A stretch of DNA of 64,000 nucleotides from Chryseobacterium senegalense (GCA_001403755.1 CYUH01000014.1:124001-188000), one strand, 5' to 3'; positions 1 through 9,463 are shown, counted from the stretch's first letter. A program made the numbers and translations. Notes: generated from the letters alone by a model not told the origin.

Positions 1-491
1 TTGGTAAACCACGCTGTCCATTGGCGTCCACCGAAGTCTGCTGTTGCTTTTTGAGCTTTGTAAGCGCCGATCGTTTGTTTTGCAGAAGCATCAATTTTCC
101 AAACGATTTTTGCCTCGTCAGAATACGCTATTTCAATAGGAGTAAATCCGCTGGAAATGGTTTCGCTATACGTGTACTTCATTGAAGGATAAGCTTTTCT
201 CACTTTGAAAGCAAATTTCGGTTGGGTGATGGATTTTGATAAATCTTTGAAAACACCCGACTTCTGCATCGCTTCGACCTGAACTTTCAAAATGGAATCT
301 TGAGCCAAAATCGTGTAATCTCTGTAGATGGATTTATCTTTGGTGATGTCCAAAACAGTCATCACTTTTTCGGTAGTTTCCGCTTCTTTCTTTGGTTTAA
401 AGGTAAGTTCGTAGAAAAACCGGTTTGCAGTTTCCTGTGCATTACCTACAAAAAATGCGGTAAGAAGCACTAAAGACAATAATTTTTTCAT
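1..491 (-). CDS. GLPGLI family secreted protein, 3' end beyond window
   Basis: The reading frame starts at the ATG at 491-489 and runs leftward off the window edge, so only the N-terminal 163 or so residues are visible. It opens with a signal peptide (MKKLLSLVLLTAFFVGNAQ). The body is a beta-rich sequence, and near the edge is the segment GGRQWTAWFT, which resembles the conserved core of the GLPGLI family (TIGR01200), a Bacteroidota-only family of secreted or periplasmic proteins. The family's function is unknown, but its genes commonly sit beside large TonB-type outer-membrane proteins. Such a gene lies at 1379-4105, separated here by a gene on the other strand. The upstream region shares a 30-bp motif with that receptor gene, suggesting joint control. 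Family assignment is from memory of the motif. Confidence 0.8.
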   Translation of the reverse strand, partial: MKKLLSLVLLTAFFVGNAQETANRFFYELTFKPKKEAETTEKVMTVLDITKDKSIYRDYTILAQDSILKVQVEAMQKSGVFKDLSKSITQPKFAFKVRKAYPSMKYTYSETISSGFTPIEIAYSDEAKIVWKIDASAKQTIGAYKAQKATADFGGRQWTAWFT

Positions 492-508
492 TTTTCTTAA
501 TTTTAAAT

Positions 509-538
509 ATTAGTAACTAAGATAATGTTTTTGTTACA
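509..538 (-). promoter_or_regulatory. Shared 30-bp motif upstream of GLPGLI gene
   Basis: On the minus strand it reads TGTAACAAAAACA, five variable bases, then TTAnTTACTAAT, ending 17 nt before the ATG at 491. The same arrangement occurs at 4121-4150, 15 nt before the receptor start. The AAC-containing upstream block resembles a -35 element for an ECF sigma factor; that reading is inference. Confidence 0.55.
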
Positions 539-619
539 ATTTTTTTAAGAAAATTTTAATATTTTTTATAATACAACATTCATTTGAACGCACTAACTTT
601 ATTCCATAAAATTTTGGCT

Positions 620-1117
620 ATGAACACCTTACCAAATCTCAAAGAAGAACTCAAACAAGAATACGAAACCACCTCAAAATTCATCGAAAACTTGCCGGAA
701 GGTAAAAATGATTACGCTCCACACGAAAAAAGCATGAAATTAATGCCATTGGCAACACATCTTGTGGAGATTTTTGCTTGGCCGGAGACAATGCTGAATA
801 CCGATAAATTAGATTTTGCTGCAGGTGATTACCAGCCTACCAAATTATCGACAAAGAAAGAGCTTCAACAGAAATTAGAAGAAGATTACGCAAGAGGAAA
901 AGCTGCATTGGACGGCATTACCGAGGAAGATTTGGATGGTAGATGGAGAATGAGTATGGGAGAGCAAGTTTTAGCTGAATGGAGTAAATATGGAGCAATT
1001 CGCCACGCTTTAGACCAAATTACGCATCACAGAGCGCAACTGGGCGTTTATTATAGATTGAATGACATTCCCCTTCCGGGAAGCTACGGACCAAGTGCCG
1101 ATGAACAAGGGTTTTAG
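620..1117 (+). CDS. DinB family protein (DfsB-like)
   Basis: Protein of 165 residues from the ATG at 620. An in-frame TTG at 584 would add 12 residues (MNALTLFHKILA) that do not resemble the family start, so the ATG is preferred. The sequence looks like a DinB-type four-helix bundle. An early histidine lies in PLATHLVEI and a later histidine cluster in IRHALDQITHHRAQLGVY, which would form the usual three-His metal site. Such proteins include damage-inducible proteins and thiol-dependent transferases; the substrate cannot be told from sequence. It is a single gene on the plus strand inserted between the minus-strand GLPGLI and receptor genes, and a strong terminator follows. Cytoplasmic, with no signal peptide. 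Confidence 0.8.
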   Translation: MNTLPNLKEELKQEYETTSKFIENLPEGKNDYAPHEKSMKLMPLATHLVEIFAWPETMLNTDKLDFAAGDYQPTKLSTKKELQQKLEEDYARGKAALDGITEEDLDGRWRMSMGEQVLAEWSKYGAIRHALDQITHHRAQLGVYYRLNDIPLPGSYGPSADEQGF

Positions 1118-1150
1118 TTGTTTTTAGATAAGTTAATTAAATGATGGATT

Positions 1151-1183
1151 CCCGCTTTACCAATGTAAAGCGGGAATTTTTTA
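1151..1183 (+). terminator. Rho-independent terminator after the DinB-like gene
   Basis: Perfect 10-bp stem CCCGCTTTAC / GTAAAGCGGG around a CAAT loop, followed by AATTTTTT. It lies 33 nt after the stop codon. The 195 bases from here to 1378 hold no recognisable gene. Confidence 0.9.
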
Positions 1184-1378
1184 TGGACTTATTCCGATTG
1201 TTTTGTTTTTGATTTTCAGTATTAATTCTCGGAACTTTTTCTAGTTTGAATCGAAGAACAATATGATTCAACTACTACTTTTTGTAAAATTGAAAATCGC
1301 CTGAATATGTTTTCCTTTTATCAAAAAATCTAAAGTATAAAGAACTAATTTCTACTCATCCTAGCGGTTATCTAACCA

Positions 1379-4105
1379 TTATTTAAAATTAAATTTCACG
1401 GTAAACATCACTTGGCTTGGGCGAATGTACATGGTTCGTTTGGTTGTCAACAAAAATTCCGGGCTATAAGAAATATCTTCAAAAGCTTTTTTGTTTCCGA
1501 TATTCAACCATTTAATTTCAAAATCGATTTTCTTTTTAGACCAAGTATATTGGTAAGAAAGGTCGTAGAAAGAGTTTCGGTAACTTTCGCTGCCCGATTT
1601 TGTATTCAAATCGTCCCAGAAGAAACCAATAGTGTGATTTTCTACTGGATAAACATAAGCGGCAAGATTGTGGCTCCAACCGGAATTTTTGTGTGAAATA
1701 TTGAAAGATTCGTTGATGTTTTCTGTCCAGTTCAAAGAGATGTTGTAATCGACACTTAACCAAGAAAAATAAGTGTTATTAAACTTAAATCCTACATTTT
1801 GGCGGTTTGATTTTGTCCTTTGCAGATCATTATAAAAAGTAAATCCGTTGGAATTGCTATTCGAAAAACTTAATGAAGCATTGGTCTTGAATTTCGGAAA
1901 ATATTTCCCGATTTCCGCGCTCTGTGTTCGGGAAATCACCTTATTATCAATTGCTGCCAATGACAATTGAGAACTGAAGCCCTGCCCGGTGAATTTTTCG
2001 ATAATGTTTCTATCATTCGTGTTGTAACCAAATCTTACGTTGAAAAAGAGGTTATTCAGCGGATTTCTGTATTCTAATCGGGTTCCCAAATTTCTGGAAA
2101 GATATTCCGGCATCAAAGGATTTTGAGCATCATACCTCATTGTAAGTCCCAATGGCGAGGTGAGCATTTTCCCTCCATATAAAAATCCGAAATTTCCGAA
2201 ATTATACGATTGATTGGCAAAAACCCACCATTTGAAAAACGAAGCAAAATCGTAAGATGCAAAAATACTCGGTTCGAAAACCGTTTTATTATTGTCTAAA
2301 TACTGGTTTCTTATATTGTCTTTATGGGTAATTCCATAAAAATTCAGTGGCAAATTGAGACTTAAATTGAAATTACTCGCTTTATAATTCACTCCAACTT
2401 GAGTATATGGCTGTACTTCATTCCATTCCATATCATTCTCATATTCAGATCCGTAGCTATTCAAATTAATATTTTTGCCCAATAAAACTGATTCCAAATT
2501 ATTGAAACTCATGTTGAGTCCGATTTCCGGGGTGAAAGTGAATTTTTTGTAAGTAAAACCCACCGAAGCAGAGTGATTCGCAAGCAAGATATTTGATTTT
2601 GCAAACTGTTGGGAAACATTAAAAAGATCGGCTTCCGGGAAATTTCCGCCCATATTCAGGTAAGAAGATGGATTGATGGTCAATGTTTGTTTATCGGTTT
2701 GATAACTAAAATAACTCATCACGTTGAAAAGCTTCTCTTTCCAAGGTAAAATAGCGCTTAATGAATTCTGAATCATTCCTGAAGGCGAATTTAAACCTTG
2801 CGTTGAAGAATGATTTTCTGCATAGGTATTTCCCAAAGCATCTTCTTTGATGGTATTTCTTTGGGTTATTGCGTCGCTTTCGTTCCAGAAACCGTTCCAA
2901 GTTGTGGTGTTTTTAAAGAATCCTTTTTTCGCATTTTTCGTAAAAATTAATTCTCCTTTTACCGCATTTGTGTAGAAGTTATTAGCAGTAAAAGAGGTCA
3001 ACTCTCCCCCGCTGGTTAATCTGGGTGATCCTACTTGGAAGATTTCAACTTTGTTATCGCTTCTTTCGATGCTGTTGTTGGTATAACTTGCGTTGGCTTT
3101 CAGTTCCCATTCTTTATTTTTAAAAGGGTTGGTCAATAAATTTGCCGAGAAAAAATGAACATTATTTTGCAGATATCTTTTCTCCGGAACATTCGGAACA
3201 TCGGCGGTTTCGAGGTTAGTCCAGCTTTTTTGCGAGGCCTGGCTTCGTCTGCCTTCCCAACGGTTTCCGAAACCTAAAAGATTGCCTTCTTTCTCTACAC
3301 TTTCGCCATTATTATTGGCTTTATAATTTACCACCCACTGGTTTTTTTGTCCGAAAAACATCGGCGTGAGCTTCACATTCCAAAGCAGTGGATCCATTCC
3401 TACACCAACTTCTCCCCTGCCAGTCATAGTTACCGTCTTTTTCAACACAACGTTTAAGGCTGCATTTTCTGAAGGAACTTTATCCTGAAGAATTTTCACG
3501 GGTTGGTGATTTTCCATTACTTCTACTTTTTGTACCGCATCTTTTGGCAAAGAATTGTTTACTGTTCCGTAGCCGCCTTCCATTAAATCTTTCCCATTCA
3601 CATAAAATTTATTGATTGGCTCACCCTGATAAAGCACTGAACCATCGCCATTTACTTCAATTCCGGGAATTTTCTTTAAAACATCTGCCAAGGTACGATC
3701 TGCTTTGCTTTCAAACGCTTTCAAATCATAAGAAATGGTATCTCCTTTTTTAGTAATGAGTTTGGTCTTCAGTTTCACCTCCTTAATTTCTGTGGCATCG
3801 GAATCCATCGTGAAACTGAGATTTTGATTCACATTTTTAATAATTTTTAAAAATGGTTTTTGGTTAAATGCTTTGGCTTTTAGCTCTACATTTTGTTCAG
3901 CGGAAGTGAAAGTTACCTTATATTCCCCCTTAGCATTGGTAATAGAATAAGCCATGATGGCGTCTTTGCCTTGTTCTTCGACAGTTACACTTGCACTGGG
4001 AATTGGTTGCCCATCCGAATCCGTAATTTTTCCGGAAACCGTAGTTTGCGCATAAGCAAAAACTGAAAATAATAAAAAAGAGAAAAAGGTAAAGAAAGCT
4101 TTCAT
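1379..4105 (-). CDS. TonB-type outer-membrane beta-barrel protein with carboxypeptidase-like N-domain
   Basis: Protein of 908 residues with a signal peptide (cleavage after about residue 19, AYA-Q). Residues 20-110 form a carboxypeptidase-regulatory-like Ig fold (VSGKITDSDGQPIPSASVTV). Residues about 125-225 resemble a TonB-receptor plug (ADVLKKIPGIEVNGDG, NKFYVNGKDL), and the rest is a long beta-barrel ending in a Phe-rich strand (MFTVKFNFK). It would sit in the outer membrane. No clear TonB box is visible, so energised import is uncertain. Receptors of this class are the usual partners of GLPGLI proteins, and one is encoded 0.9 kb downstream on the same strand. The ligand is unknown. Its upstream region carries the same 30-bp motif as the GLPGLI gene. 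Confidence 0.85.
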   Translation of the reverse strand: MKAFFTFFSFLLFSVFAYAQTTVSGKITDSDGQPIPSASVTVEEQGKDAIMAYSITNAKGEYKVTFTSAEQNVELKAKAFNQKPFLKIIKNVNQNLSFTMDSDATEIKEVKLKTKLITKKGDTISYDLKAFESKADRTLADVLKKIPGIEVNGDGSVLYQGEPINKFYVNGKDLMEGGYGTVNNSLPKDAVQKVEVMENHQPVKILQDKVPSENAALNVVLKKTVTMTGRGEVGVGMDPLLWNVKLTPMFFGQKNQWVVNYKANNNGESVEKEGNLLGFGNRWEGRRSQASQKSWTNLETADVPNVPEKRYLQNNVHFFSANLLTNPFKNKEWELKANASYTNNSIERSDNKVEIFQVGSPRLTSGGELTSFTANNFYTNAVKGELIFTKNAKKGFFKNTTTWNGFWNESDAITQRNTIKEDALGNTYAENHSSTQGLNSPSGMIQNSLSAILPWKEKLFNVMSYFSYQTDKQTLTINPSSYLNMGGNFPEADLFNVSQQFAKSNILLANHSASVGFTYKKFTFTPEIGLNMSFNNLESVLLGKNINLNSYGSEYENDMEWNEVQPYTQVGVNYKASNFNLSLNLPLNFYGITHKDNIRNQYLDNNKTVFEPSIFASYDFASFFKWWVFANQSYNFGNFGFLYGGKMLTSPLGLTMRYDAQNPLMPEYLSRNLGTRLEYRNPLNNLFFNVRFGYNTNDRNIIEKFTGQGFSSQLSLAAIDNKVISRTQSAEIGKYFPKFKTNASLSFSNSNSNGFTFYNDLQRTKSNRQNVGFKFNNTYFSWLSVDYNISLNWTENINESFNISHKNSGWSHNLAAYVYPVENHTIGFFWDDLNTKSGSESYRNSFYDLSYQYTWSKKKIDFEIKWLNIGNKKAFEDISYSPEFLLTTKRTMYIRPSQVMFTVKFNFK

Positions 4106-4120
4106 GGATATTTTTAATTA

Positions 4121-4150
4121 ATTAGTAAGTAACGCTCTGTTTTTGTTACA
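4121..4150 (-). promoter_or_regulatory. Second copy of the shared 30-bp motif, upstream of the receptor
   Basis: Matches 509-538 in ATTAGTAA, TAA and the 13-base block TGTTTTTGTTACA at identical spacing (plus-strand reading). It lies 15 nt upstream of the ATG. Reading it as an ECF-type promoter is inference from the conserved AAC block and its distance to the start. Confidence 0.55.
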
Positions 4151-4245
4151 CTCACATGACGATAAACAAAAAGTTTCAAAGTAGAATCTACTTTCGTTTT
4201 TGATAAAAACTATCACGTCTTTAGTCATTGAAAATTCTTTTTCGC

Positions 4246-4253
4246 TAATTTTG
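4246..4253 (+). promoter_or_regulatory. Bacteroidota -7 element TAATTTTG
   Basis: Exact match to TANNTTTG, 20 nt before the cupin start codon. A TTG lies at 4228-4230, giving a 15-nt spacer, shorter than usual. Confidence 0.5.
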
Positions 4254-4273
4254 CGCCTTAATATTTAATTAAT

Positions 4274-5155
4274 ATGGGACTTCATTTAACGCCGATTGAT
4301 GTTGTAGAAGACATTAGCAAAGAAGAATTCCGGGAGAAATATCTGCTTCCCCGAAAACCAGTTGTGATCCGAAATATGGCTAAAAACTGGCCAGCTTACC
4401 AAAAATGGACCATGGAATACATGAAGGAAGTAGTGGGAGATGTAGAAGTACCGCTTTATGATTCCTCAAAAGCAGATCCTTCTGCTCCGATCAATGCTTC
4501 TGCAGCGAAAATGAAATTCGGCGATTATATCGACTTGATTCAAAGGGAGCCCACCGATCTTCGGATTTTCCTTTTCGATCCGATCAAATCTGCACCGAAA
4601 CTTCTCGAAGATTATATTTCACCCAAGAAACTCATGGGTGGTTTTCTCGATAAATTTCCGAATATGTTTTTCGGTGGGAAAGGTTCTGTGACTTTTCTTC
4701 ATTATGATATCGACATGGCGCATATTTTCCACACGCACTTCAATGGTAGAAAACATATTCTCCTTTTCGATTACAAATGGAAAGACCGACTTTACAAGAT
4801 CCCTTACGCAACTTACGCACTAGAAGATTTCGATATCGCCAATCCGGATTTCGAAAAATTCCCGGCTCTTAATGGAATTGAAGGGGTTGAATGCTTTTTG
4901 GAACACGGCGATACTTTGTTTATGCCGACCGGTTGGTGGCATTGGATGAAATACCTCGACGGAAGTTTTTCTATTTCGCTTCGAGCTTGGGATAAATCAT
5001 GGGCGGTAAAGGCGCACTCCCTTTGGAATCTTACCATTCAAAGAAATTTTGATAACTTCATGAAAGCCAAATTCAAGAAAAAATATATGGACTGGAAAGA
5101 GAAGAAAGCTATTGAGAGAGCTAATTATGCTTTAAAAAAAGGCCTGCCAAAATAA
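4274..5155 (+). CDS. Cupin-like / JmjC-type oxygenase domain protein
   Basis: Protein of 293 residues from an ATG about 20 nt downstream of a TAATTTTG element. The core belongs to the cupin_8/JmjC-like fold. FLHYDIDMAHIFHTHFNGRK supplies His143 and Asp145, and the later segment GDTLFMPTGWWHWMKYL supplies His223. Together these are the HxD...H facial triad expected to bind Fe(II) in 2-oxoglutarate-dependent oxygenases, with a downstream Lys/Arg-containing strand (NGRKHILLF) suitable for the co-substrate. Family members hydroxylate proteins such as ribosomal proteins, but the substrate here is unknown. The C-terminal 40 residues are basic and helical (KAKFKKKYMDWKEKKAIERA). Cytoplasmic, apparently monocistronic, with a terminator just after it. 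Confidence 0.8.
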   Translation: MGLHLTPIDVVEDISKEEFREKYLLPRKPVVIRNMAKNWPAYQKWTMEYMKEVVGDVEVPLYDSSKADPSAPINASAAKMKFGDYIDLIQREPTDLRIFLFDPIKSAPKLLEDYISPKKLMGGFLDKFPNMFFGGKGSVTFLHYDIDMAHIFHTHFNGRKHILLFDYKWKDRLYKIPYATYALEDFDIANPDFEKFPALNGIEGVECFLEHGDTLFMPTGWWHWMKYLDGSFSISLRAWDKSWAVKAHSLWNLTIQRNFDNFMKAKFKKKYMDWKEKKAIERANYALKKGLPK

Positions 5156-5162
5156 TCAGAAA

Positions 5163-5198
5163 AAAAAACAGCAAATGAAAAAATTTGCTGTTTTTTTT
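5163..5198 (+). terminator. Rho-independent terminator after the cupin-like gene
   Basis: Stem AAACAGCAAAT / ATTTGCTGTTT with a short A-rich loop, followed by a T tract, starting within 10 nt of the stop codon. The flanking A and T runs make it potentially bidirectional. Confidence 0.85.
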
Positions 5199-5335
5199 GT
5201 CCAAAAATAGAAATTAGAATGTGCGTGAAAAGTTATTGTAAAGGAGTTGCAATTCTAACATTTAATTTTGCTCACTTTTCAAAATCTTTAAGCTAAAAAA
5301 AATTTATTCTTTTGCTTTAATAATAAACGCCTCAA

Positions 5336-7051
5336 CTAAGGAATTCTATAAATCGGATAGAGATTTACCGAACCTTCGTAATATTCTGAATTTTTGTAAA
5401 TCCAATCCAGTTGGGATTTTCCATCATTTGCAAACTCGGGATTTGCGATTTTTTCAAACTCAAATGCGGTTCTTAAGACCTGATTGTTCTTAAGCAATTC
5501 TGCGGCGGTATCCTCAAAGACATAATCGGAAAAGTATTCTTTCTGGCCTAAAATTCCATCAAAAAAATTCCAATTGAAGAAAGAATCGCTTGCTTCCGGC
5601 TCCAAAGTTTCCAGCAAATATTTCACGCCAGATTGCTTCGTAGAAACTATAAAATCTCCCTTTCTGAAACCTCTGTTTTTAATTTCAGATTTTACCTGAG
5701 TTTCGTAATGAAGATAATGACCTTCGTAAGGAGTTTTCACTGTTTTGAAATCGGAAATTCGGTATTGTTCCACGGAAATCGCCGAATCCCGAGAAATTTC
5801 CTTCATGCTGATGTTGTTTCTGTTCAAATGCTCAATTACTTTATACTCCGATTTTGGAATGACATAATAGCTCGGAATAGCGATCTTTTTCGTGGAAATA
5901 TATTCGTCAAAAAACTTCACTTTTCGGGTAAAAGGTTTGGTTCTGTCGTAAAATAATCTGGGTTTTCCGGAAACTTCGCTGGGTTTCATGCCGGCTTCAT
6001 ATCCTTTAAAATCAATCAATTTAAATTGTTTTTCATCCAGTTTCCATTGCAATGAATATTGATTTCCCGGTTGTAAATTGGCGATGTTTTCATCCATTTT
6101 CTTTTGGATTTCGGAAGCGTTTTTTTCTACAAAACGAATGGAACTCAACATATATTCATACGTCGCAGCTACGCGATCTTTGTAAGGTTTCAACATGTGT
6201 GTTTCGGCAACAGTTCCCATGGTGTTGAAAAGCGCAGTGTAACCCGTTGCATACCGCGGTGAGTCCATAAATGCTGGAAAACCATCATCGGGAGAATCGC
6301 CGTGAATATTCACATAAGGAGTAGAAAGAATGCCTTTCTTTTCTATTTCTCTCAAAATCTGTGGCTGCATTTTTTGGTTGAAATAATCGCCTAATTTTTT
6401 GCCCAATCTTTCCTTATTGGTAGAAATATAGGTAAACAAGTACTGGTAATCTGCACCGTTACTCACATGATTGTCAATGAAATAAATCGGTTTGAAAGCT
6501 TGAAAAATCTGCTGAAAACTTTTGGCATTTTCTGAATCGGTTTTAATAAAGTCTCGGTTCAGATCTAAATTTCGAGCATTTCCGCGAAAGCCATATTCTT
6601 CCGGACCGTTCTGGTTGGCGCGGCTGTATTTTCCTCTTCGCAACATTCCGGAAATATTGTAGGATTGGATTGCTGCGATTTTAATTTTTTTAGCAGAAAT
6701 TTTTCCAGTAGCCAAATCCCTCATCAACATCATGGTGGCATCAATTCCATCCGGTTCACCAGGATGAATTCCATTATTAATGAGAATTGTCGGTTTATTT
6801 TTATTTTTGGATGGCGTGAAAACAACAACCTTTATCGGTTCTCCGTTATCATCTTTGCCAAAGTTTTCTATGGAAATACTTTCGAAATTTAGATCGAGAT
6901 TCTCATAATATTTCACCATGTCTTCATAAGTGGTGGTTTGGTTTCCGTTGCCTTTTTCATAAGGAGCGACGAATCTATTCTGCGCAGACAAAGAGTTGAT
7001 TAAAAAACTCAATAAAAAGACAATAGTGTATAGAAAATTTCTAAATTTCAT
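5336..7051 (-). CDS. Secreted M14-family zinc carboxypeptidase
   Basis: Protein of 571 residues with a signal peptide (cleavage near LSA-Q, residue 23). The zinc site of M14 peptidases is visible: NGIHPGEPDG gives His96 and Glu99, and FIDNHVSNG gives His195. The family's conserved arginine segment is seen in ARNLDLNRDF, and a later VAETHML has a candidate catalytic glutamate near residue 284. These enzymes remove C-terminal residues from peptides in the periplasm or outside the cell. The C-terminal half (residues 330-571) is a longer accessory region of unknown role. No type IX sorting domain is seen at the C terminus. Transcribed alone, divergently from the PEGA-like lipoprotein gene. Substrate preference cannot be told. 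Confidence 0.88.
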   Translation of the reverse strand: MKFRNFLYTIVFLLSFLINSLSAQNRFVAPYEKGNGNQTTTYEDMVKYYENLDLNFESISIENFGKDDNGEPIKVVVFTPSKNKNKPTILINNGIHPGEPDGIDATMMLMRDLATGKISAKKIKIAAIQSYNISGMLRRGKYSRANQNGPEEYGFRGNARNLDLNRDFIKTDSENAKSFQQIFQAFKPIYFIDNHVSNGADYQYLFTYISTNKERLGKKLGDYFNQKMQPQILREIEKKGILSTPYVNIHGDSPDDGFPAFMDSPRYATGYTALFNTMGTVAETHMLKPYKDRVAATYEYMLSSIRFVEKNASEIQKKMDENIANLQPGNQYSLQWKLDEKQFKLIDFKGYEAGMKPSEVSGKPRLFYDRTKPFTRKVKFFDEYISTKKIAIPSYYVIPKSEYKVIEHLNRNNISMKEISRDSAISVEQYRISDFKTVKTPYEGHYLHYETQVKSEIKNRGFRKGDFIVSTKQSGVKYLLETLEPEASDSFFNWNFFDGILGQKEYFSDYVFEDTAAELLKNNQVLRTAFEFEKIANPEFANDGKSQLDWIYKNSEYYEGSVNLYPIYRIP

Positions 7052-7116
7052 AATTATTTCTTAAATATTGTTAATATTTTAATACTTTAGCGGCTCAACC
7101 CTATAAATTAAATTAT

Positions 7117-7590
7117 ATGAAGAAAATCGCCTTATTAGCAGTATGTGGACTAAGTTTTGTTTCATGCGCTACCATTTTAACGGGAACAAATGACAAAATT
7201 GCATTTACATCTGAACCTTCAGGAGCAAAAGTATTTTACAAAGGTCAGGAAAAATGTACTACGCCTTGTGTTACTACATTAAATAAATCGCTTTCCAGCG
7301 TTAATGTAGAATATAGGCTTGCAGATTATCCTGCTAAAAATGTAATGCTTGAGCGTAAATTCAATGGCGTTACCATCCTTAATGTCCTTCTTGGCGGTAT
7401 TATTGGTATTGGAGTCGACGTTGCAACCGGTTCTGTTATGAATTATACAGACAATTCTTACTTTGTAGATTTTAACAAAGATTCTGTAGCCGCTAAAAAA
7501 GTTAAAAAAGACGAGTTGAACGCTCCTGCTGCTACTGGTACTGGTGCACCTTCTGCGTCCGACACCGCTGTAAGCGCTGTCTCAAATTAA
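7117..7590 (+). CDS. PEGA-like lipoprotein
   Basis: Protein of 157 residues with a lipoprotein signal peptide: MKKIALLAVCGLSFVSC places the lipidated cysteine at residue 17. Residues 25-60 (IAFTSEPSGAKVFYKGQEKCTTPC) look like a PEGA-type beta repeat, and residues about 85-105 (GVTILNVLLGGIIGIGVDVATG) are glycine-rich and hydrophobic, possibly membrane-associated. The C-terminal 30 residues are Ala/Thr/Ser-rich low complexity. The arrangement is common in Bacteroidota lipoproteins of unknown function. Two extra cysteines (in EKCTTPC) could form a disulfide. Monocistronic, convergent with lepA, sharing a bidirectional terminator. Confidence 0.7.
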   Translation: MKKIALLAVCGLSFVSCATILTGTNDKIAFTSEPSGAKVFYKGQEKCTTPCVTTLNKSLSSVNVEYRLADYPAKNVMLERKFNGVTILNVLLGGIIGIGVDVATGSVMNYTDNSYFVDFNKDSVAAKKVKKDELNAPAATGTGAPSASDTAVSAVSN

Positions 7591-7597
7591 AATTAAA

Positions 7598-7638
7598 AAA
7601 ACCTTTGGTTAGAGAAATTTGTCCAAAGGTTCTTTTTA
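7598..7638. terminator. Bidirectional terminator between lipoprotein gene and lepA
   Basis: Stem ACCTTTGG (7601-7608) / CCAAAGGT (7623-7630), with an A run on the left and TTCTTTTTATT on the right, so it can act on both convergent genes. Confidence 0.8.
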
Positions 7639-7640
7639 TT

Positions 7641-9437
7641 CTAGTCATTCAGTTTCAAGACCGCCATAAATGCGGTTTGTGGAACCTCTACTCTACCGAT
7701 TTGCTTCATCTTTTTCTTACCTTCTTTCTGCTTTTCGAGGAGTTTACGCTTTCTGGAAATATCACCTCCGTAACATTTTGCGGTAACATCTTTTCTTAAT
7801 GCTTTTATGGTTTCTCTGGCGATAACTTTGGTTCCTAAAGCTGCCTGAACAGCAATATCAAATTGTTGTCGTGGAATTAATTCGCGAAGTTTTTCGCACA
7901 TTCTTTTTCCGATATAATAGGCGTTGCTGTCGTGAATTAATGAGGAAAGTGCATCGACCATATCACCATTAATCAGGATATCCATTTTCACCAATTTTGA
8001 TGGACGGAAACCAATTGGATGATAATCGAAGGACGCATAACCTTTCGAAATAGACTTCAAACGGTCATAAAAATCAAAAACAACTTCCGCTAAAGGCATA
8101 TTGAAAACCAACTCTACCCTCTCTGAAGTCAGATAACTTTGGTTGACGATTTCACCTCTTTTTTCAATACACAAAGTCATTACTGGACCTACAAATTCGG
8201 ATTTGGTGATGATGGTGGCTTTTATATAAGGTTCTTCTACCCGATCCATTGTCGTAGGATCCATCATTTCGGATGGGTTATTGATCAGGATTGGCTTTTC
8301 GGGTTCTTTCTTGGTATATCCGTGGTAAGAAACGTTCGGAACGGTGGTAATCACATCCATATTGAATTCCCTGTCGAGTCTTTCCTGAACAATTTCCATG
8401 TGAAGCATTCCTAAAAAGCCGCATCGGAAACCAAATCCTAAAGCGGCAGAACTTTCCGGCTCGAAAACAAGTGACGCGTCATTTAATCTCAGTTTTTCCA
8501 ATGAAAATCTTAATTCTTCAAAATCTTCAGATTCTATCGGATAAATCCCGGCAAAAACCATAGGCTTCACCTCTTCGAATCCTTCAATAGGAGCTGCAGC
8601 ACCGTTCTCGAAAGTGGTGATGGTATCTCCTACTTTCACTTCGCGGGCATCTTTAATCCCGGAAATAATATAACCTACGTCACCGGTTTTGATTTCTTTT
8701 TTTGGAGCTTGTTTTAGTTTTAAAGTTCCTACCTCATCTGCTTCATACATCTTATCAGTCGCCATGAATTTGATGCGCTGACCTTTCTTGATGCTTCCGT
8801 TTACCACTTTAAAATAGGCTTCAATGCCTCGGAAAGGGTTATAAACAGAGTCAAAAATAAGCGCCTGAAGTGGCCCGTTTTCGTCTCCAACCGGAGCCGG
8901 AATTCTTTTCACAATTTGTTCCAAAAGTTCATGAACGCCTTCACCGGTTTTCCCTGAAACGCGGAGTACATCTTCGTAATCGCATCCGATAAGATTCATA
9001 ATCTCATCGGTTACTTCTTCTGGATTTGCTGAAGGTAAATCGATTTTGTTGAGGACCGGAATAATCGTTAAATCATTTTCCAACGCCAAATACAAGTTAC
9101 TAATTGTTTGTGCCTGAATACTTTGTGCAGCGTCTACGATCAGAAGCGCACCTTCACAAGCGGCAATCGAGCGAGATACTTCATAGGAGAAATCAACGTG
9201 GCCAGGAGTATCGATCAGGTTAAGAACATAATGTTCTCCGTCCAGCTCATAATCCATTTGTATTGCATGAGATTTTATGGTAATTCCACGCTCTTTTTCG
9301 AGGTCCATGTCGTCCAAGGTTTGCGATTGCAATTCTCTTTGGGTAACGGTATTCGTATATTCCAAAAGCCGGTCAGCCAAGGTAGATTTTCCGTGGTCGA
9401 TATGTGCAATGATGCAAAAGTTTCGTATGTTTTTCAT
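7641..9437 (-). CDS. lepA: Translation elongation factor 4 (LepA)
   Basis: Protein of 598 residues, the usual LepA length. The G-domain motifs are complete: AHIDHGKST at 11-19, DTPGH at 76-80 and NKID at 130-133. Elongation-factor domain II, the domain III/V segments ([18 protein letters not shown]) and the LepA-specific C-terminal domain ([24 protein letters not shown]) follow in order. LepA is a ribosome-binding GTPase linked to back-translocation and to 30S assembly. A TAAATTTG -7 element lies 19 nt upstream of the start, so it probably has its own promoter. Confidence 0.98.
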   Translation of the reverse strand: MKNIRNFCIIAHIDHGKSTLADRLLEYTNTVTQRELQSQTLDDMDLEKERGITIKSHAIQMDYELDGEHYVLNLIDTPGHVDFSYEVSRSIAACEGALLIVDAAQSIQAQTISNLYLALENDLTIIPVLNKIDLPSANPEEVTDEIMNLIGCDYEDVLRVSGKTGEGVHELLEQIVKRIPAPVGDENGPLQALIFDSVYNPFRGIEAYFKVVNGSIKKGQRIKFMATDKMYEADEVGTLKLKQAPKKEIKTGDVGYIISGIKDAREVKVGDTITTFENGAAAPIEGFEEVKPMVFAGIYPIESEDFEELRFSLEKLRLNDASLVFEPESSAALGFGFRCGFLGMLHMEIVQERLDREFNMDVITTVPNVSYHGYTKKEPEKPILINNPSEMMDPTTMDRVEEPYIKATIITKSEFVGPVMTLCIEKRGEIVNQSYLTSERVELVFNMPLAEVVFDFYDRLKSISKGYASFDYHPIGFRPSKLVKMDILINGDMVDALSSLIHDSNAYYIGKRMCEKLRELIPRQQFDIAVQAALGTKVIARETIKALRKDVTAKCYGGDISRKRKLLEKQKEGKKKMKQIGRVEVPQTAFMAVLKLND

Positions 9438-9455
9438 TCAATTCTTGATAGGTTG

Positions 9456-9463
9456 CAAATTTA
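9456..9463 (-). promoter_or_regulatory. -7 element TAAATTTG for lepA
   Basis: Exact TANNTTTG match on the minus strand, 19 nt upstream of the lepA ATG. Confidence 0.55.

Noticed and set aside
5264..5273. TAATTTTG on the plus strand downstream of the cupin-like gene
   Set aside because: No plus-strand gene follows; the next gene is convergent. Such 8-mers occur by chance in AT-rich DNA. A small RNA is possible but nothing else supports it.
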